A DNA stretch of 64,000 bases from NCBI GenBank assembly GCA_963839725.1, contig CAWIWT010000031.1, forward strand, positions 128,047 to 192,046, in the 5' to 3' direction. How positions within the stretch are numbered: position 1 is the stretch's first letter; each line of letters opens with the position of its first letter. The notes below the pieces were generated by a model. It made no database searches. It saw only the letters and a program-made list of their open reading frames with translations, and had not been told where the DNA came from. Both the position numbers and the translations under genes were made by a program. This stretch comes from Kumtagia sp963839725. Lineage in GTDB: Bacteria; Pseudomonadota; Alphaproteobacteria; Rhizobiales; Rhizobiaceae. Below, piece by piece: positions 9,673 through 18,167 of this stretch.

Positions 9673-10125
9673 ATGCAAGAGCAGATTTTTGGACAAGAGC
9701 AGGTTTTCGGCGGGGAGAACCATACCGGACGCGTCGCGCGACCGCTATGGACGGCGATCAAGCGTGGTTTCATGTGCCGCTGCCCTAACTGCGGCGAAGG
9801 CCGCCTGTTCAAGTCGTTCCTGAAGACCGCCGACAGTTGCGAGCGCTGCGGTGAGGAAATGCACCATCATCGCGCCGACGACCTGCCGGCCTATCTGGTG
9901 GTTGTCATCGTCGGACACATCATCGTCGGCGCTTTCATGGGCGTCGAGGCGACCAGCACGCTCTCCACCTGGCAGCATCTGGCGATCTGGGTTCCACTCA
10001 CGATCATTTCGGCTCTTGCCCTGCTAAGGCCGACCAAGGGCGCTGTCGTGGGATTGCAATGGGCGCTCTATATGCATGGCTTCGGCGGCGAAGACGATCC
10101 TGTCGAAAGCCATCCCGAGGCGTGA
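9673..10125 (+). CDS. DUF983 family membrane protein
   Basis: This is a 150-residue protein with two zinc-knuckle-like CxxC pairs (CRCPNCGEGRLF and CERCGEEM) before two hydrophobic helices, the usual DUF983 layout. Members often sit near cytochrome oxidase assembly or rnr genes; the function is unknown. Two starts compete. ATG 9667 overlaps the rnr stop but abuts AGGAG, whereas ATG 9673 has proper 6-base spacing from that site and is preferred. Confidence 0.9.
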   Translation: MQEQIFGQEQVFGGENHTGRVARPLWTAIKRGFMCRCPNCGEGRLFKSFLKTADSCERCGEEMHHHRADDLPAYLVVVIVGHIIVGAFMGVEATSTLSTWQHLAIWVPLTIISALALLRPTKGAVVGLQWALYMHGFGGEDDPVESHPEA

Positions 10126-10138
10126 CGCGCACCGCCAC

Positions 10139-10263
10139 TTTACCCTCCCCTTGTTGAGAGGGTCGACGCGAAGCGTCGGGGTGGGGGTATGATAGAAATT
10201 GTCGAACGAGCAACCCCCACCCCGTGCCTGCGGCACGACCCTCCCCACAAGGGGGAGGGTAAA
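10139..10263. repeat. Long inverted repeat (intergenic palindromic element)
   Basis: TTTACCCTCCCC at the left pairs with GGGGGAGGGTAAA at the right, and an inner GGGGTGGGGGT pairs with ACCCCCACCCC. Further inner parts form local hairpins (GACGCGAAGCGTC, GTGCCTGCGGCAC). Such imperfect palindromes are common between genes in alphaproteobacteria. This one lies just after the DUF983 gene and spawns a false upstream extension of the NUDIX gene. Confidence 0.85.
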
Positions 10264-10300
10264 GCCTTCCATCGCTGTCGGCTCTTCGCTAAGGGAAAGC

Positions 10301-11038
10301 ATGGACGGCATGACCCGGACTGAAATCGACAAGGTTGAATCGCGTGACATGGCGCTCGGCAAAGGTCCGTTGCGTCCGCGCGACGCCGCGACCTTGATGC
10401 TGCTCGACCGACGCGGGGATGAAACCCTTGTGCTGATGGGCAAGCGCCACGCCAAGCACGTTTTCATGCCTGGCAAGTTTGTCTTTCCGGGCGGCAGGAC
10501 GGACCCTGACGACAGCCGCATTGCAGTTGCCAGCGACTTGCATCCGGACGAGGAGGCAAAAATCGCCGCATCAGGGCGTCTCAGTGCGGCCCGCGCCCGT
10601 GCAATAGCGCTTTCAGCGATCCGCGAGACTTATGAGGAAGCGGGGCTGCTGATCGGCCGCCCAGCCACTTTCGAGACCGCAAGGCCGAGTTGGAGTGGCT
10701 TCGCGAGGCATGGCGTCTCCCCTTCCCTCGAAGGCTTGCGCTATGTCGCCCGCGCGATAACTCCGCCCGGCCGCACCCGGCGCTTCGACACACGCTTCTT
10801 TGCGGCGTGGCGAAGCAGCGTGGCTGTCGAGTTGCCGGCTGGAGGACCGCACAAGGAACTGGAAGAACTGGTCTGGCTGCCGCTGGCAGAGGCCAAGAAG
10901 GCGGACATTCCGGGCATCACCCGCACGATCCTCGAAGAACTGGAACAGCGGCTCGCCTTCGACCCGCTACTCCGTCCTGGCGGCGCGGTGCCCTTCTATC
11001 GAATGGTCCGCAACCGCTTCATCCGCGATCTCCTTTAG
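10301..11038 (+). CDS. NUDIX hydrolase
   Basis: This is a 245-residue NUDIX protein, a superfamily that cleaves nucleoside diphosphates linked to another group. The box is visible as GRLSAARARAIALSAIRETY followed by EEAGLLIG, giving the R-E-x-x-E-E-x-G core. Length and the long insertion suggest the NUDT19/CoA-type subgroup, but the substrate cannot be read from sequence. The start is ATG 10301, after AAGGGAAAGC; the longer frame from 10199 reads through the palindromic repeat. Its TAG stop (11036-11038) is formed by the boundary of the mobile repeat that follows. Confidence 0.88.
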   Translation: MDGMTRTEIDKVESRDMALGKGPLRPRDAATLMLLDRRGDETLVLMGKRHAKHVFMPGKFVFPGGRTDPDDSRIAVASDLHPDEEAKIAASGRLSAARARAIALSAIRETYEEAGLLIGRPATFETARPSWSGFARHGVSPSLEGLRYVARAITPPGRTRRFDTRFFAAWRSSVAVELPAGGPHKELEELVWLPLAEAKKADIPGITRTILEELEQRLAFDPLLRPGGAVPFYRMVRNRFIRDLL

Positions 11039-11401
11039 GGTCAGGAGCTGTTAATATGATCGAAATGGCGCCTGAAACGGCAAACAGATGCCAGGAGAAG
11101 CGCGAGGGGCGGGGTTTATCCCCCGGCCGAGCGGTTCGACGCCGCAGGTCGCAGCCGTTTCGGCGTCCTTCGGATGTGGTCCATCTGCCCGGCTACAGCG
11201 CATGTCCCGCGCTGATGCATGTCAGCGCGAAAGGAACATGCGCCACCCGAAATGCCGGAGTGTCCCTTGCGCGTTCGGCGAACGCGCGGCGCTCCGGTGT
11301 CGCGAAGACTTGAAAGCCGAAAGGCTTCCTGCGCCTTCGCTCCGCGTATCCGCACAGATGGCCTCACACCATTTCGACCAGATTAGCAGCTCCTGACCCT
11401 A
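11036..11401. mobile_element. Family-1 non-coding mobile element (MITE-like), long copy
   Basis: The terminal inverted repeat begins GGTCAGGAGCTG at the left and ends CAGCTCCTGACC at the right, and the inverted similarity extends about 30 bases inward (to TCGAAATGG). The element proper is about 11039-11398, flanked by TTAG (11035-11038) and CTAG (11399-11402). It has no plausible protein. Compared with the second copy (43480-43740, opposite orientation) it carries an extra segment of about 100 bases, roughly 11198-11295. That segment holds nested hairpins, including GCGCATGT/ACATGCGC (11198-11243) and GCGCGTTC/GAACGCGC (11269-11287). Confidence 0.85.
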
Positions 11402-11423
11402 GTTCCCCAACAGCAGTTCCGAC

Positions 11424-12611
11424 ATGACCGGAAACGTCCCAACCCAAGACGATCACGCGCCGGTGCACTGGCTGGCCATCACCGCCGCGATTGCTTCGAT
11501 CAGCGTCGTGGGCATCGCCATTGGGCTTGGCATGCCGCTACTCAGCGTGATCCTTGAGCGACAGGGCTATTCCGCCAGCCTGATCGGCCTGAACACAGCA
11601 GTGGCCGGCCTTGCCTCGATTGCCGGCGCGCCGATGGCGACACCTCTGGCAGTGCGGTTCGGCACTGTCTGGACGATGATGGCGATGATCATCCTTGGGG
11701 CGTTCGCCTTTGTCGGCTTCTATTTCGCCACGGCCTTCTGGATGTGGTTTCCGCTTCGCGTTCTGCTCCACATGGCGCTGACCGTCCTCTTCATCCTGTC
11801 GGAGTTCTGGATCTCGTCATCTGCGCCGCCGCACAAGCGCGGCTTTGTACTTGGCATCTATGCCACCGTGCTTTCGCTCGGCTTCGCGCTGGGGCCTTAC
11901 CTTTTCGCCCGCATCGGCAGCAGCGGATTCGCACCGTTCGGCACGGTTTTCGTGCTCGTGATGTTCGCGTTGGTGCCGGTGATCGCCGCCTGGCGCGAAA
12001 GCCCGATCATTCAGGTCAACGACGAGGGCGGCCACCATTTCCTGCGTTATGTGTGGCTGGTGCCGACCGCGACAGCGGCTGTGCTGGTGTTTGGTGCCGT
12101 GGAGACCGGCGGCTTCGCGCTGTTCCCCGTCTATGGCGCGCGCAGCGGCTATTCCGAGGCTGACGCTGCCCTGCTGCTGACAATGATCGGCCTGGGCAAT
12201 GTACTGATGCAGATACCGATCGGCATGCTGAGCGACCGCGTGCCCGATCGCCGCTACCTGCTGCTCGCCTGCGCGACGGTCGGCTTCGTCGGCATGCTCG
12301 TGTTGCCCTATGTCGTAACCAATTGGCACGCCATGGCCGCTGTTCTGTTCCTGTGGGGCGGCGTGGTCGCGGCGCTCTACACGATCGGCCTGGCGCATCT
12401 TGGCGCACGGCTTTCCGGACACGAACTCGCCAATGCCAACGCGGCCTTCGTGTTGTGCTACGGGCTGGGCATGGTGCTTGGCCCGCAAATGATCGGCATC
12501 GGCATGGACCTGTTTGGCAAGGAGGGGTTCGCCGGCGCGCTGGCCCTGCTCTTCCTGCTCTACATCGTGCTGGCGATCAGCCGCATTGCCACATTCCGCG
12601 GCCGCTCTTGA
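11424..12611 (+). CDS. MFS transporter
   Basis: This 395-residue protein has about 12 hydrophobic segments in two halves. The MFS loop 2-3 region is around VRFGTVWTMM, and the second-half counterpart MLSDRVPDRRYLL is clear. It resembles YcaD-type MFS permeases. The substrate is unknown; proton-linked efflux of small molecules is an inference from the family. It starts at ATG 11424, 22 bases after the family-1 element, so its own promoter may lie in or be altered by that element. Confidence 0.88.
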   Translation: MTGNVPTQDDHAPVHWLAITAAIASISVVGIAIGLGMPLLSVILERQGYSASLIGLNTAVAGLASIAGAPMATPLAVRFGTVWTMMAMIILGAFAFVGFYFATAFWMWFPLRVLLHMALTVLFILSEFWISSSAPPHKRGFVLGIYATVLSLGFALGPYLFARIGSSGFAPFGTVFVLVMFALVPVIAAWRESPIIQVNDEGGHHFLRYVWLVPTATAAVLVFGAVETGGFALFPVYGARSGYSEADAALLLTMIGLGNVLMQIPIGMLSDRVPDRRYLLLACATVGFVGMLVLPYVVTNWHAMAAVLFLWGGVVAALYTIGLAHLGARLSGHELANANAAFVLCYGLGMVLGPQMIGIGMDLFGKEGFAGALALLFLLYIVLAISRIATFRGRS

Positions 12612-12709
12612 CTTTCGCGCGCTGATCTTTATGTGTCGCGCCAGATTTCCGCGCCGGGGTACCGTCCCCTCAGAGGCGGTTTAACCCAGACAGTCGAACG
12701 GAATGCACC

Positions 12710-12877
12710 ATGGCAAAAGCCGCGAATATCAAGATCAAGTTGCTCTCGACCGCCGATACAGGCTTCTTCTACGTGACGAGCAAGAACAGCCGCACCAAGA
12801 CCGAGAAGCTCTCGTTCCGCAAGTACGATCCGGTTGCGAAGAAGCACGTCGAGTTCAAAGAAACCAAGATCAAGTAA
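12710..12877 (+). CDS. rpmG: 50S ribosomal protein L33
   Basis: The 55-residue protein begins MAKAANIKIKLLSTADTGF and contains FFYVTSKNSRTKTEKLSFRK and the KKHVEFKETKIK ending, a full-length zinc-free L33. It is a structural protein of the large ribosomal subunit near the E site. The start ATG 12710 follows a GGAATG-like weak site. It stands alone, 98 bases after the MFS gene, and is closed by a strong intrinsic terminator. Confidence 0.97.
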   Translation: MAKAANIKIKLLSTADTGFFYVTSKNSRTKTEKLSFRKYDPVAKKHVEFKETKIK

Positions 12878-12906
12878 TAATCTTCACTCCTCGAAGGCCT
12901 CGACCG

Positions 12907-12934
12907 AAGCCGCCGCAAGGCGGCTTTTGTTTTT
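12907..12934 (+). terminator. Intrinsic terminator of rpmG
   Basis: The stem AAGCCGCC / GGCGGCTT with loop GCAA is followed by TTGTTTTT. It lies 30 bases past the rpmG stop, in the right orientation. Confidence 0.92.
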
Positions 12935-13738
12935 GGCACTGCGAACCTTACAGAGCCGCGCGTCCTTTCGGACGCGCAAAGGACGCTGTATCTCTTAGAA
13001 ACTACGCATCGCGCTTTCCGAAAATCGATTCCGATTTTCAGGCCCATACGGTAGGCGCAACCTGCTCTTTTCAAACGGGAAATAGGGGCCGGCCGGCATC
13101 TGGCAGCGGTACGAGGAGGCCACTATGTGCCAGCGCCGGCCGGCCGACCCCACGGACCCAGGAGATGCGGCGGACCTGAGCATCATGGGGTATCTGTCAA
13201 AGCCAAACCAACCGCATGTAGATCAGTGCGCTTTCGGCTCCGTCAAAAGATCGTTGCGTAATAATACTGCAAAATCAACCATTTCTTAACCAAATTAGGC
13301 CGATTACCGAAGTTAAGGTAAACCCGAAACCATCGTTGTCGGGGAAAGCCGGACACAAAGTGTCGAAACTACTACGAAGGTATCCGCGATGCGCCTCGCA
13401 GACCAGATACATGCAGGCCCAATCCATTCGCAAAAAATGTGTAGTGGTTTTGGGGCAACGACATGCGTGAAAACCAGAGCTAAAGCCTGTTGCAATTGAC
13501 CGGTTCAGCCAAGGCGTTGAGGACCTGGTGAACAACATCTCCGCCGTGTCATCCCGGCTCTGCCCTCTCTGCCCTCGCTGCGCTCGGTTGGCCGGGATGA
13601 CGCCATCGGAATGCCCGGGACCAATCGTCACCGTGCAGAGTTGATGATGCCGTTGGCCTGGATACGATAAAACGCGACCTGCTTTAAAACCAGAGCGGGC
13701 GCATCCCAATTCGAGCGACAGACTTTGGAGCGTTGAAA
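12935..13738. other. Gene-free spacer between rpmG and pleD with several small palindromes
   Basis: No convincing gene is seen. Three palindromic units stand out. GAAAATCG/CGATTTTC is at 13020-13039, a unit common in rhizobia. A GGCCGGC-rich hairpin at 13087-13146 has arms ending TGGCA and TGCCA. GTCATCCCGGC/GCCGGGATGAC is at 13548-13601. Between 13250 and 13330 the sequence turns AT-rich. Open frames here are shadows of palindromes. Confidence 0.6.
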
Positions 13739-15112
13739 TCAGGCTGCCTTGGCCACGACCCTGTTGCGACCGGCGGTTTTGGCTTCGTAGAGAGCCATGT
13801 CGGCTCTCTTCATCAGCGCCTCGACCGAGTCATCGCCATTCAGAAGTGACGACACCCCGGCGCTTACGGTAACTCCGACCGTCTGCCCTTCCCTGCCGAC
13901 CATGAACGGTTCGATCTCGATTTCCGAGCGAATGCGCTCGGCGATCCGCTCCGCGACTGCGGCTTCGGTATCCGGCATGACAACGACGAATTCTTCACCG
14001 CCGTAGCGGCACGCGAGATCGATGCCGCGAACATTCTTGCGCAGGCGACGCGCGAATTCGCGCAAAACGTCGTCGCCGCCGCTGTGCCCGTGGGCATCGT
14101 TGACGGACTTGAAGCGGTCCAGGTCCAGGATAAGGACCGAGAGCGGACGCCGCCGCGCCACCGACCGCTCGAAAAGCGTCTTCATATGGCTGTCCATGTA
14201 GCGGCGATTTTGCAGACCCGTCAGCACGTCCGTCACGGCCATTTCGATGGTTTCGGTGACGCTGTCGCGCAGATATTCGTTGTAGCGCTTGCGCTTGATC
14301 TGGGTTCGAAGACGCGCAGTCAGCTCGTGCCTGTCGATCGGCCTGACCAGATAGTCATTGATGCCCAGCTCCAGGCCACGCACAAGACGACTGTCCTCAC
14401 CCATGTCCGCCAGAAGCATGATCGGCAGGAAGCGCGTGCGGTCGAGAGAACGCAACTGCGCGCAAAGGCGCAGCGGATCGTAGGCTGCAAAGGCAGTCGA
14501 GATCAGAACGCAGTCATACGGCGCCTCCGCAGCCTGGAACAGGCCAGCCTGCGGATCGATGACGATGTCGAGGACTGCCTGCCCCGCCAGGAACTGTCGG
14601 ATCCGCTCGTACGACGACTGCCGTTCATCGATGAGAAGCACCTTCGGCAGCGCCTCCCGATCCGGCTGTTGGCGCGAGAACAGTGCCTCGATGCCAATGT
14701 TACGCACCGTTGTGGCTCGAAGCCGCAATTCGTCGACCAGCGTCTTCAAGCGGACGAGGCTTTTCACCCGCGTTATGAGCTGCAGATCGTTGACCGGCTT
14801 GGTCAGGAAGTCATCGGCGCCGACCTCGAGGCCGCGCACGCGATCCGTTACCTGGTCCAGCGCGGTGACCATCACCACTGGAATATGGGCCGTCGCCGAG
14901 TCCGCCTTAAGCCGCCGGCAAACCTCAAAGCCGTCCATTCCAGGCATCATGACGTCGAGCAAAACGACGTCGACCTTGCCACTCTCGCATACCTCAAGGG
15001 CCGCCGGACCATTAGACGCAGCGATCACGTCGAAGTACTCCGCGAGGAGCCTGACTTCGAGTAACTTCACATTTGCGGGAATATCGTCGACGACCAGAAT
15101 GCGAGCAGTCAT
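13739..15112 (-). CDS. pleD: Response regulator diguanylate cyclase PleD
   Basis: This 457-residue protein has two receiver domains and a GGDEF domain. The first receiver carries phospho-acceptor Asp53 (VVLLDVMMPG); the second (about residues 155-275) is an adaptor receiver. The output domain has the active-site GGEEF at residues 371-375 and an upstream RGID, an R-x-x-D inhibitory site. PleD makes cyclic-di-GMP when phosphorylated and drives the motile-to-sessile transition. It lies 40 bases downstream of divK on the same strand, a classic alphaproteobacterial operon. Confidence 0.97.
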   Translation of the reverse strand: MTARILVVDDIPANVKLLEVRLLAEYFDVIAASNGPAALEVCESGKVDVVLLDVMMPGMDGFEVCRRLKADSATAHIPVVMVTALDQVTDRVRGLEVGADDFLTKPVNDLQLITRVKSLVRLKTLVDELRLRATTVRNIGIEALFSRQQPDREALPKVLLIDERQSSYERIRQFLAGQAVLDIVIDPQAGLFQAAEAPYDCVLISTAFAAYDPLRLCAQLRSLDRTRFLPIMLLADMGEDSRLVRGLELGINDYLVRPIDRHELTARLRTQIKRKRYNEYLRDSVTETIEMAVTDVLTGLQNRRYMDSHMKTLFERSVARRRPLSVLILDLDRFKSVNDAHGHSGGDDVLREFARRLRKNVRGIDLACRYGGEEFVVVMPDTEAAVAERIAERIRSEIEIEPFMVGREGQTVGVTVSAGVSSLLNGDDSVEALMKRADMALYEAKTAGRNRVVAKAA

Positions 15113-15152
15113 AATCGGTTACTCGAACTCCGGAGAGACGGGGAGACACTCA

Positions 15153-15524
15153 TCATGCGTCTCCCAAATACCACTTTATCGTTTCGATAAAGCGCGGAAC
15201 CGAAATCGGCTTGGAGATGTAGGCTTCGCAGCCGCCCTGCCTGATGCGTTCCTCGTCCCCCTTCATGGCGAAGGCCGTAACGGCGATCACCGGGATCATG
15301 TGCAGATCGTCATCCTGCTTCAACCATTTGGTTACCTCGAGCCCGGAAACCTCTGGCAGCTGGATATCCATCAGGATGAGGTTGGGGCGATGAGAGCGCG
15401 CCAAGTCAAGCGCCTCAAGACCATTGCGCGTCCGCACGGTCTCGTAGCCGCTGGCCTCGATTAGGTCGCGAAAGAGCTTCATATTCAGCTCATTGTCCTC
15501 GACGATCATCACTTTCTTAGCCAT
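15153..15524 (-). CDS. divK: Single-domain response regulator DivK
   Basis: The 123-residue receiver domain begins MAKKVMIVEDNELNMKLF, has acid-pocket residues E9/D10, phospho-acceptor Asp53 (LILMDIQLPE) and the conserved Lys in ISKP. DivK relays signals among PleC, DivJ and DivL/CckA to control CtrA and asymmetric division. The start ATG 15524 gives the exact family length; the frame upstream (to 15569) is not conserved. pleD follows. Confidence 0.97.
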   Translation of the reverse strand: MAKKVMIVEDNELNMKLFRDLIEASGYETVRTRNGLEALDLARSHRPNLILMDIQLPEVSGLEVTKWLKQDDDLHMIPVIAVTAFAMKGDEERIRQGGCEAYISKPISVPRFIETIKWYLGDA

Positions 15525-15709
15525 TAACCTGCTTTCCGGGACGGCACTGCGAGCCGCAGCACTCGCCATTCGAGTTTTGACAATAGCAAACGAACATTGA
15601 CGAAACGCAAATCGGCGACATCAGACTGTCGTAAATCGGCACGCTTGCCGCATTCACACAGCGCGACTACTGAGACAATACTAGTATCCCGCTACGAATG
15701 GTCAAATGA

Positions 15710-16009
15710 ATGGCGTTGCATAAACCCACACTCCAAGACGCCGAAGCGATAGCGGTTTCGGGACTTATCTTCGTTGCCAACGACCCGATCCTGCTGCCTC
15801 GCTTTCTCGCCATCACCGGCATAGAGTCGTCCGCCATTCGGGAGGCGGCGCGCGAACCTGGCTTTCTCGCGGGCGTTCTTCAGTTCATCCTTGCGCACGA
15901 ACCCACCCTGCTCGCCTTCTCCGACCAGGAGGGCATTTCGCCCGGTGCCGTGGGGACCGCGCTGAGGATGCTGCCGACCGGAGACGACCAATATCTCGCC
16001 TCGACATGA
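15710..16009 (+). CDS. DUF3572 family protein
   Basis: The 99-residue protein (ALHKPTLQDAEAIAVSGLIF, then LPRFLAITGI and GFLAGVLQFILAHEPTLLAF) matches DUF3572, a small alphaproteobacterial family usually found divergent from divK, as here. The function is unknown. The ribosome site is weak and the ATG overlaps an out-of-frame ATG at 15706. The shared region 15525-15709 must carry both promoters. Confidence 0.9.
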   Translation: MALHKPTLQDAEAIAVSGLIFVANDPILLPRFLAITGIESSAIREAAREPGFLAGVLQFILAHEPTLLAFSDQEGISPGAVGTALRMLPTGDDQYLAST

Positions 16010-16087
16010 GCGCGCGTTTTCCGCTTTGAACGCGGTCCCCTCACACAAGTGCTGTCGCGAGGCAGAATAAACACCGAGGATGATCCT

Positions 16088-16663
16088 CTACAACCGCAGC
16101 CGCATCAACGGCCTGCCCGCCTTGCGCTCCGCAATGCGCTCAAATCCAGCCCTTTCGAACACCCGTGTCGAGCCGACAAACAAGCCGACGGAGCGCGAAT
16201 CCTTCGACTGATTTATCGGGCATGCCTCAAGCAGACGCGCGCCACTGTCGCGCGCATAATCGACACCCGCCGCGACAAGACGGTGCGAAAGACCCGCTCC
16301 CCTGGCAGAGCTGCGTACGAAAAAGCAGGAGATCGCCCAAATGCCCGGATCGGCTTGATGCTCAGGTTCCAGCGGCGCCGACACACGGCCGGCATTGTTC
16401 CACTCCGGCACGTCGGCACGCGGACCTATCTGCATCCAGCCGACAGCCTTTCCACCGTCGAAGGCCAGCAGACCGGGTGGCGGGCCGGTCTCGATACGGG
16501 CGCGGATGAAGTCCTTGTTGCGCTGGCGGTTGTTCTCGCGGCGAACCGCCGGCGGCAAGCGGAAATGCGTACACCAGCATCCGTAGCAGGCGCCTTGCTT
16601 GCCGAACAGATCCTCGAACGCTGGCCAGAGGTCCGGTCCCAGCGGCTTCACTGTCACCAGCAT
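16088..16663 (-). CDS. GNAT family N-acetyltransferase
   Basis: This 191-residue protein has a GNAT acetyl-CoA loop around VRSSARGAGLSHRLVAAGV (R/Q-x-x-G-x-G/A type) and the downstream F-x-R-A-G-F motif (VFERAGFERIAERK). The N-terminal ACYGCWCTHFRLP is typical of a rhizobial subgroup of uncharacterised GNATs. The substrate is unknown. It is convergent with DUF3572 and divergent from dinB, whose start lies 68 bases away. Confidence 0.87.
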   Translation of the reverse strand: MLVTVKPLGPDLWPAFEDLFGKQGACYGCWCTHFRLPPAVRRENNRQRNKDFIRARIETGPPPGLLAFDGGKAVGWMQIGPRADVPEWNNAGRVSAPLEPEHQADPGIWAISCFFVRSSARGAGLSHRLVAAGVDYARDSGARLLEACPINQSKDSRSVGLFVGSTRVFERAGFERIAERKAGRPLMRLRL

Positions 16664-16730
16664 AACACTCCTCCGCGCGCCGCGCCTTGCGGGCGTCGCT
16701 GCACTGTCCTATCATCGCGCTGTTCTGTTT

Positions 16731-18060
16731 ATGTTCGCATCGATGGCGCCGCCTGTCAACAATCCGGATCACGGTTTCTGCCGCGATTGCCTGGCGCTTC
16801 AGCCGGGTGCCGCACTGCGTTGCGTACAATGCGGCAGCCCCCGTGTAACCCGCCACAGGGAGCTCTATCGGCTGCATCTGGCGCATATCGACTGCGATGC
16901 CTTCTATGCGGCGGTTGAAAAGCGTGACAATCCGGAACTGCGCGACAAGCCGGTGATTGTTGGGGGCGGCAAGCGCGGCGTTGTCTCGACCTGCTGCTAC
17001 ATCGCGCGCATCAGCGGGCGTGCGCTCGGCGATGCCGATGTTCAAGGCGCTGGAAGCCTGCCCCGACGCGGTCGTCGTCAAGCCGGACATGGAGAAATAC
17101 GTTCGCGTAGGACGCGAGGTGCGCTCAATGATGCAGGCGCTGACGCCGCTGGTCGAGCCATTGTCGATCGACGAGGCGTTCCTCGACCTCAGTGGCACGG
17201 AGAAGTTGCACGGCAAGCCGCCTGCCCTTGTGCTCGCCGACTTCGCGCGGCGCGTCGAAGCTGAGATCGGCATCACCGTTTCGGCGGGGCTTTCCTACTG
17301 CAAGTTCCTGGCGAAGATCGCCTCCGACATGAGAAAGCCACGCGGCTTTGCCGTCATCGGCGAGGACGAGGCCGTATCCTTCCTCGCAGTCCAATCCGTG
17401 ACGCTGATCTGGGGCGTTGGCAAGGCGTTCGCCGCTTCGCTGGAGCGCGACGGCATCCGCACGATCGGCCAATTGCAGACGATGGATCAGGGCGACCTGA
17501 TGCGCCGCTACGGCACCATGGGAAATCGGCTGTTCAGGCTGTCGCGCGGCCAGGACGACCGGCGGGTGCACCCCGATCACGAGGCGAAAAGCGTTTCGGC
17601 CGAAACTACCTTCGATGCCGACCTCGCCTCGATGGCGGATCTCGTGCCGGTGCTGCGGGCGCTGTCGGAGAAGGTGTCGGCGCGGTTGAAGAAGGCCGGC
17701 ATTGCCGGGCGCACGGTGGTGCTGAAGCTAAAAACCCAGGATTTCAAGATCCGCACGCGCAATCGGCAGCTTGCCGATCCGACCCGGCTTGCCGACCGCA
17801 TTTTCCAGACCGGGCTGCAGTTGCTTGACAAGGAAGCCGACGGTACGCGCTACCGCCTGCTCGGCATCGGCGTCAGCGACCTTTCTGATGACGGCAAGGC
17901 GGACCCGCCCGACCTGATCGACGAGAAGGCGCGCAAGCGGGCGATGGCGGAAGGTGCGATCGATCAGCTTCGCGACAAGTTCGGGCGCAAGGCGGTGGAG
18001 ACCGGATACACCTTCGGCAAGGGGAACAGTGCGCATCCGCCCGAGCAGCTGGATGATTAG
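16731..18060 (+). pseudogene. dinB: DNA polymerase IV, interrupted by a +1 frameshift
   Basis: The Y-family translesion polymerase is readable in two frames. The first runs from ATG 16731 (or 16743): a zinc-like CRDCLA...CVQCGS N-terminus and the catalytic HIDCDAFYAAVEKRD. The second carries SAMPMFKALEACPD, the SIDE motif (LSIDEAFLDLSG), the fingers and the little-finger domain to a TAG at 18058-18060. The frames join at IARISG|VRSAMP if one G is removed from GGG at 17016-17018. Everything else looks intact, so this is either a single-base sequencing error or a recent inactivation. Repaired length is about 442 residues, normal for rhizobial DinB. Confidence 0.9.
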
Positions 18061-18077
18061 AGCACGACATGCTCTAA
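18057..18077. repeat. Short perfect palindrome overlapping the dinB stop
   Basis: TTAGAGCA and TGCTCTAA flank a 5-base loop; the TAG stop of dinB is inside the left arm. No T-run follows, so termination is uncertain. A second inverted pair, CCTTCTCCC/GGGGAGAAGG, sits at about 18126-18152 before the convergent dnaE end. Confidence 0.7.
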
Positions 18078-18167
18078 AGCCTCAATCCCCGTAATCCGGA
18101 ATGTTGAGGAGTTCGCCGCAGGCCACCTTCTCCCACAAACAAGGGGAGAAGGGAGAACCGCCATGCC

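Noticed and set aside
10199..10300. N-terminal extension of the NUDIX protein
   Set aside because: It translates the palindromic repeat; ATG 10301 has a ribosome site and gives the family start.
13275..13709. 144-codon frame upstream of pleD
   Set aside because: It crosses a palindrome (13548-13601), lacks a ribosome site and shows no family.
18057..18077. Palindrome after dinB as an intrinsic terminator
   Set aside because: No T-run follows the stem, so it is listed only as a repeat.
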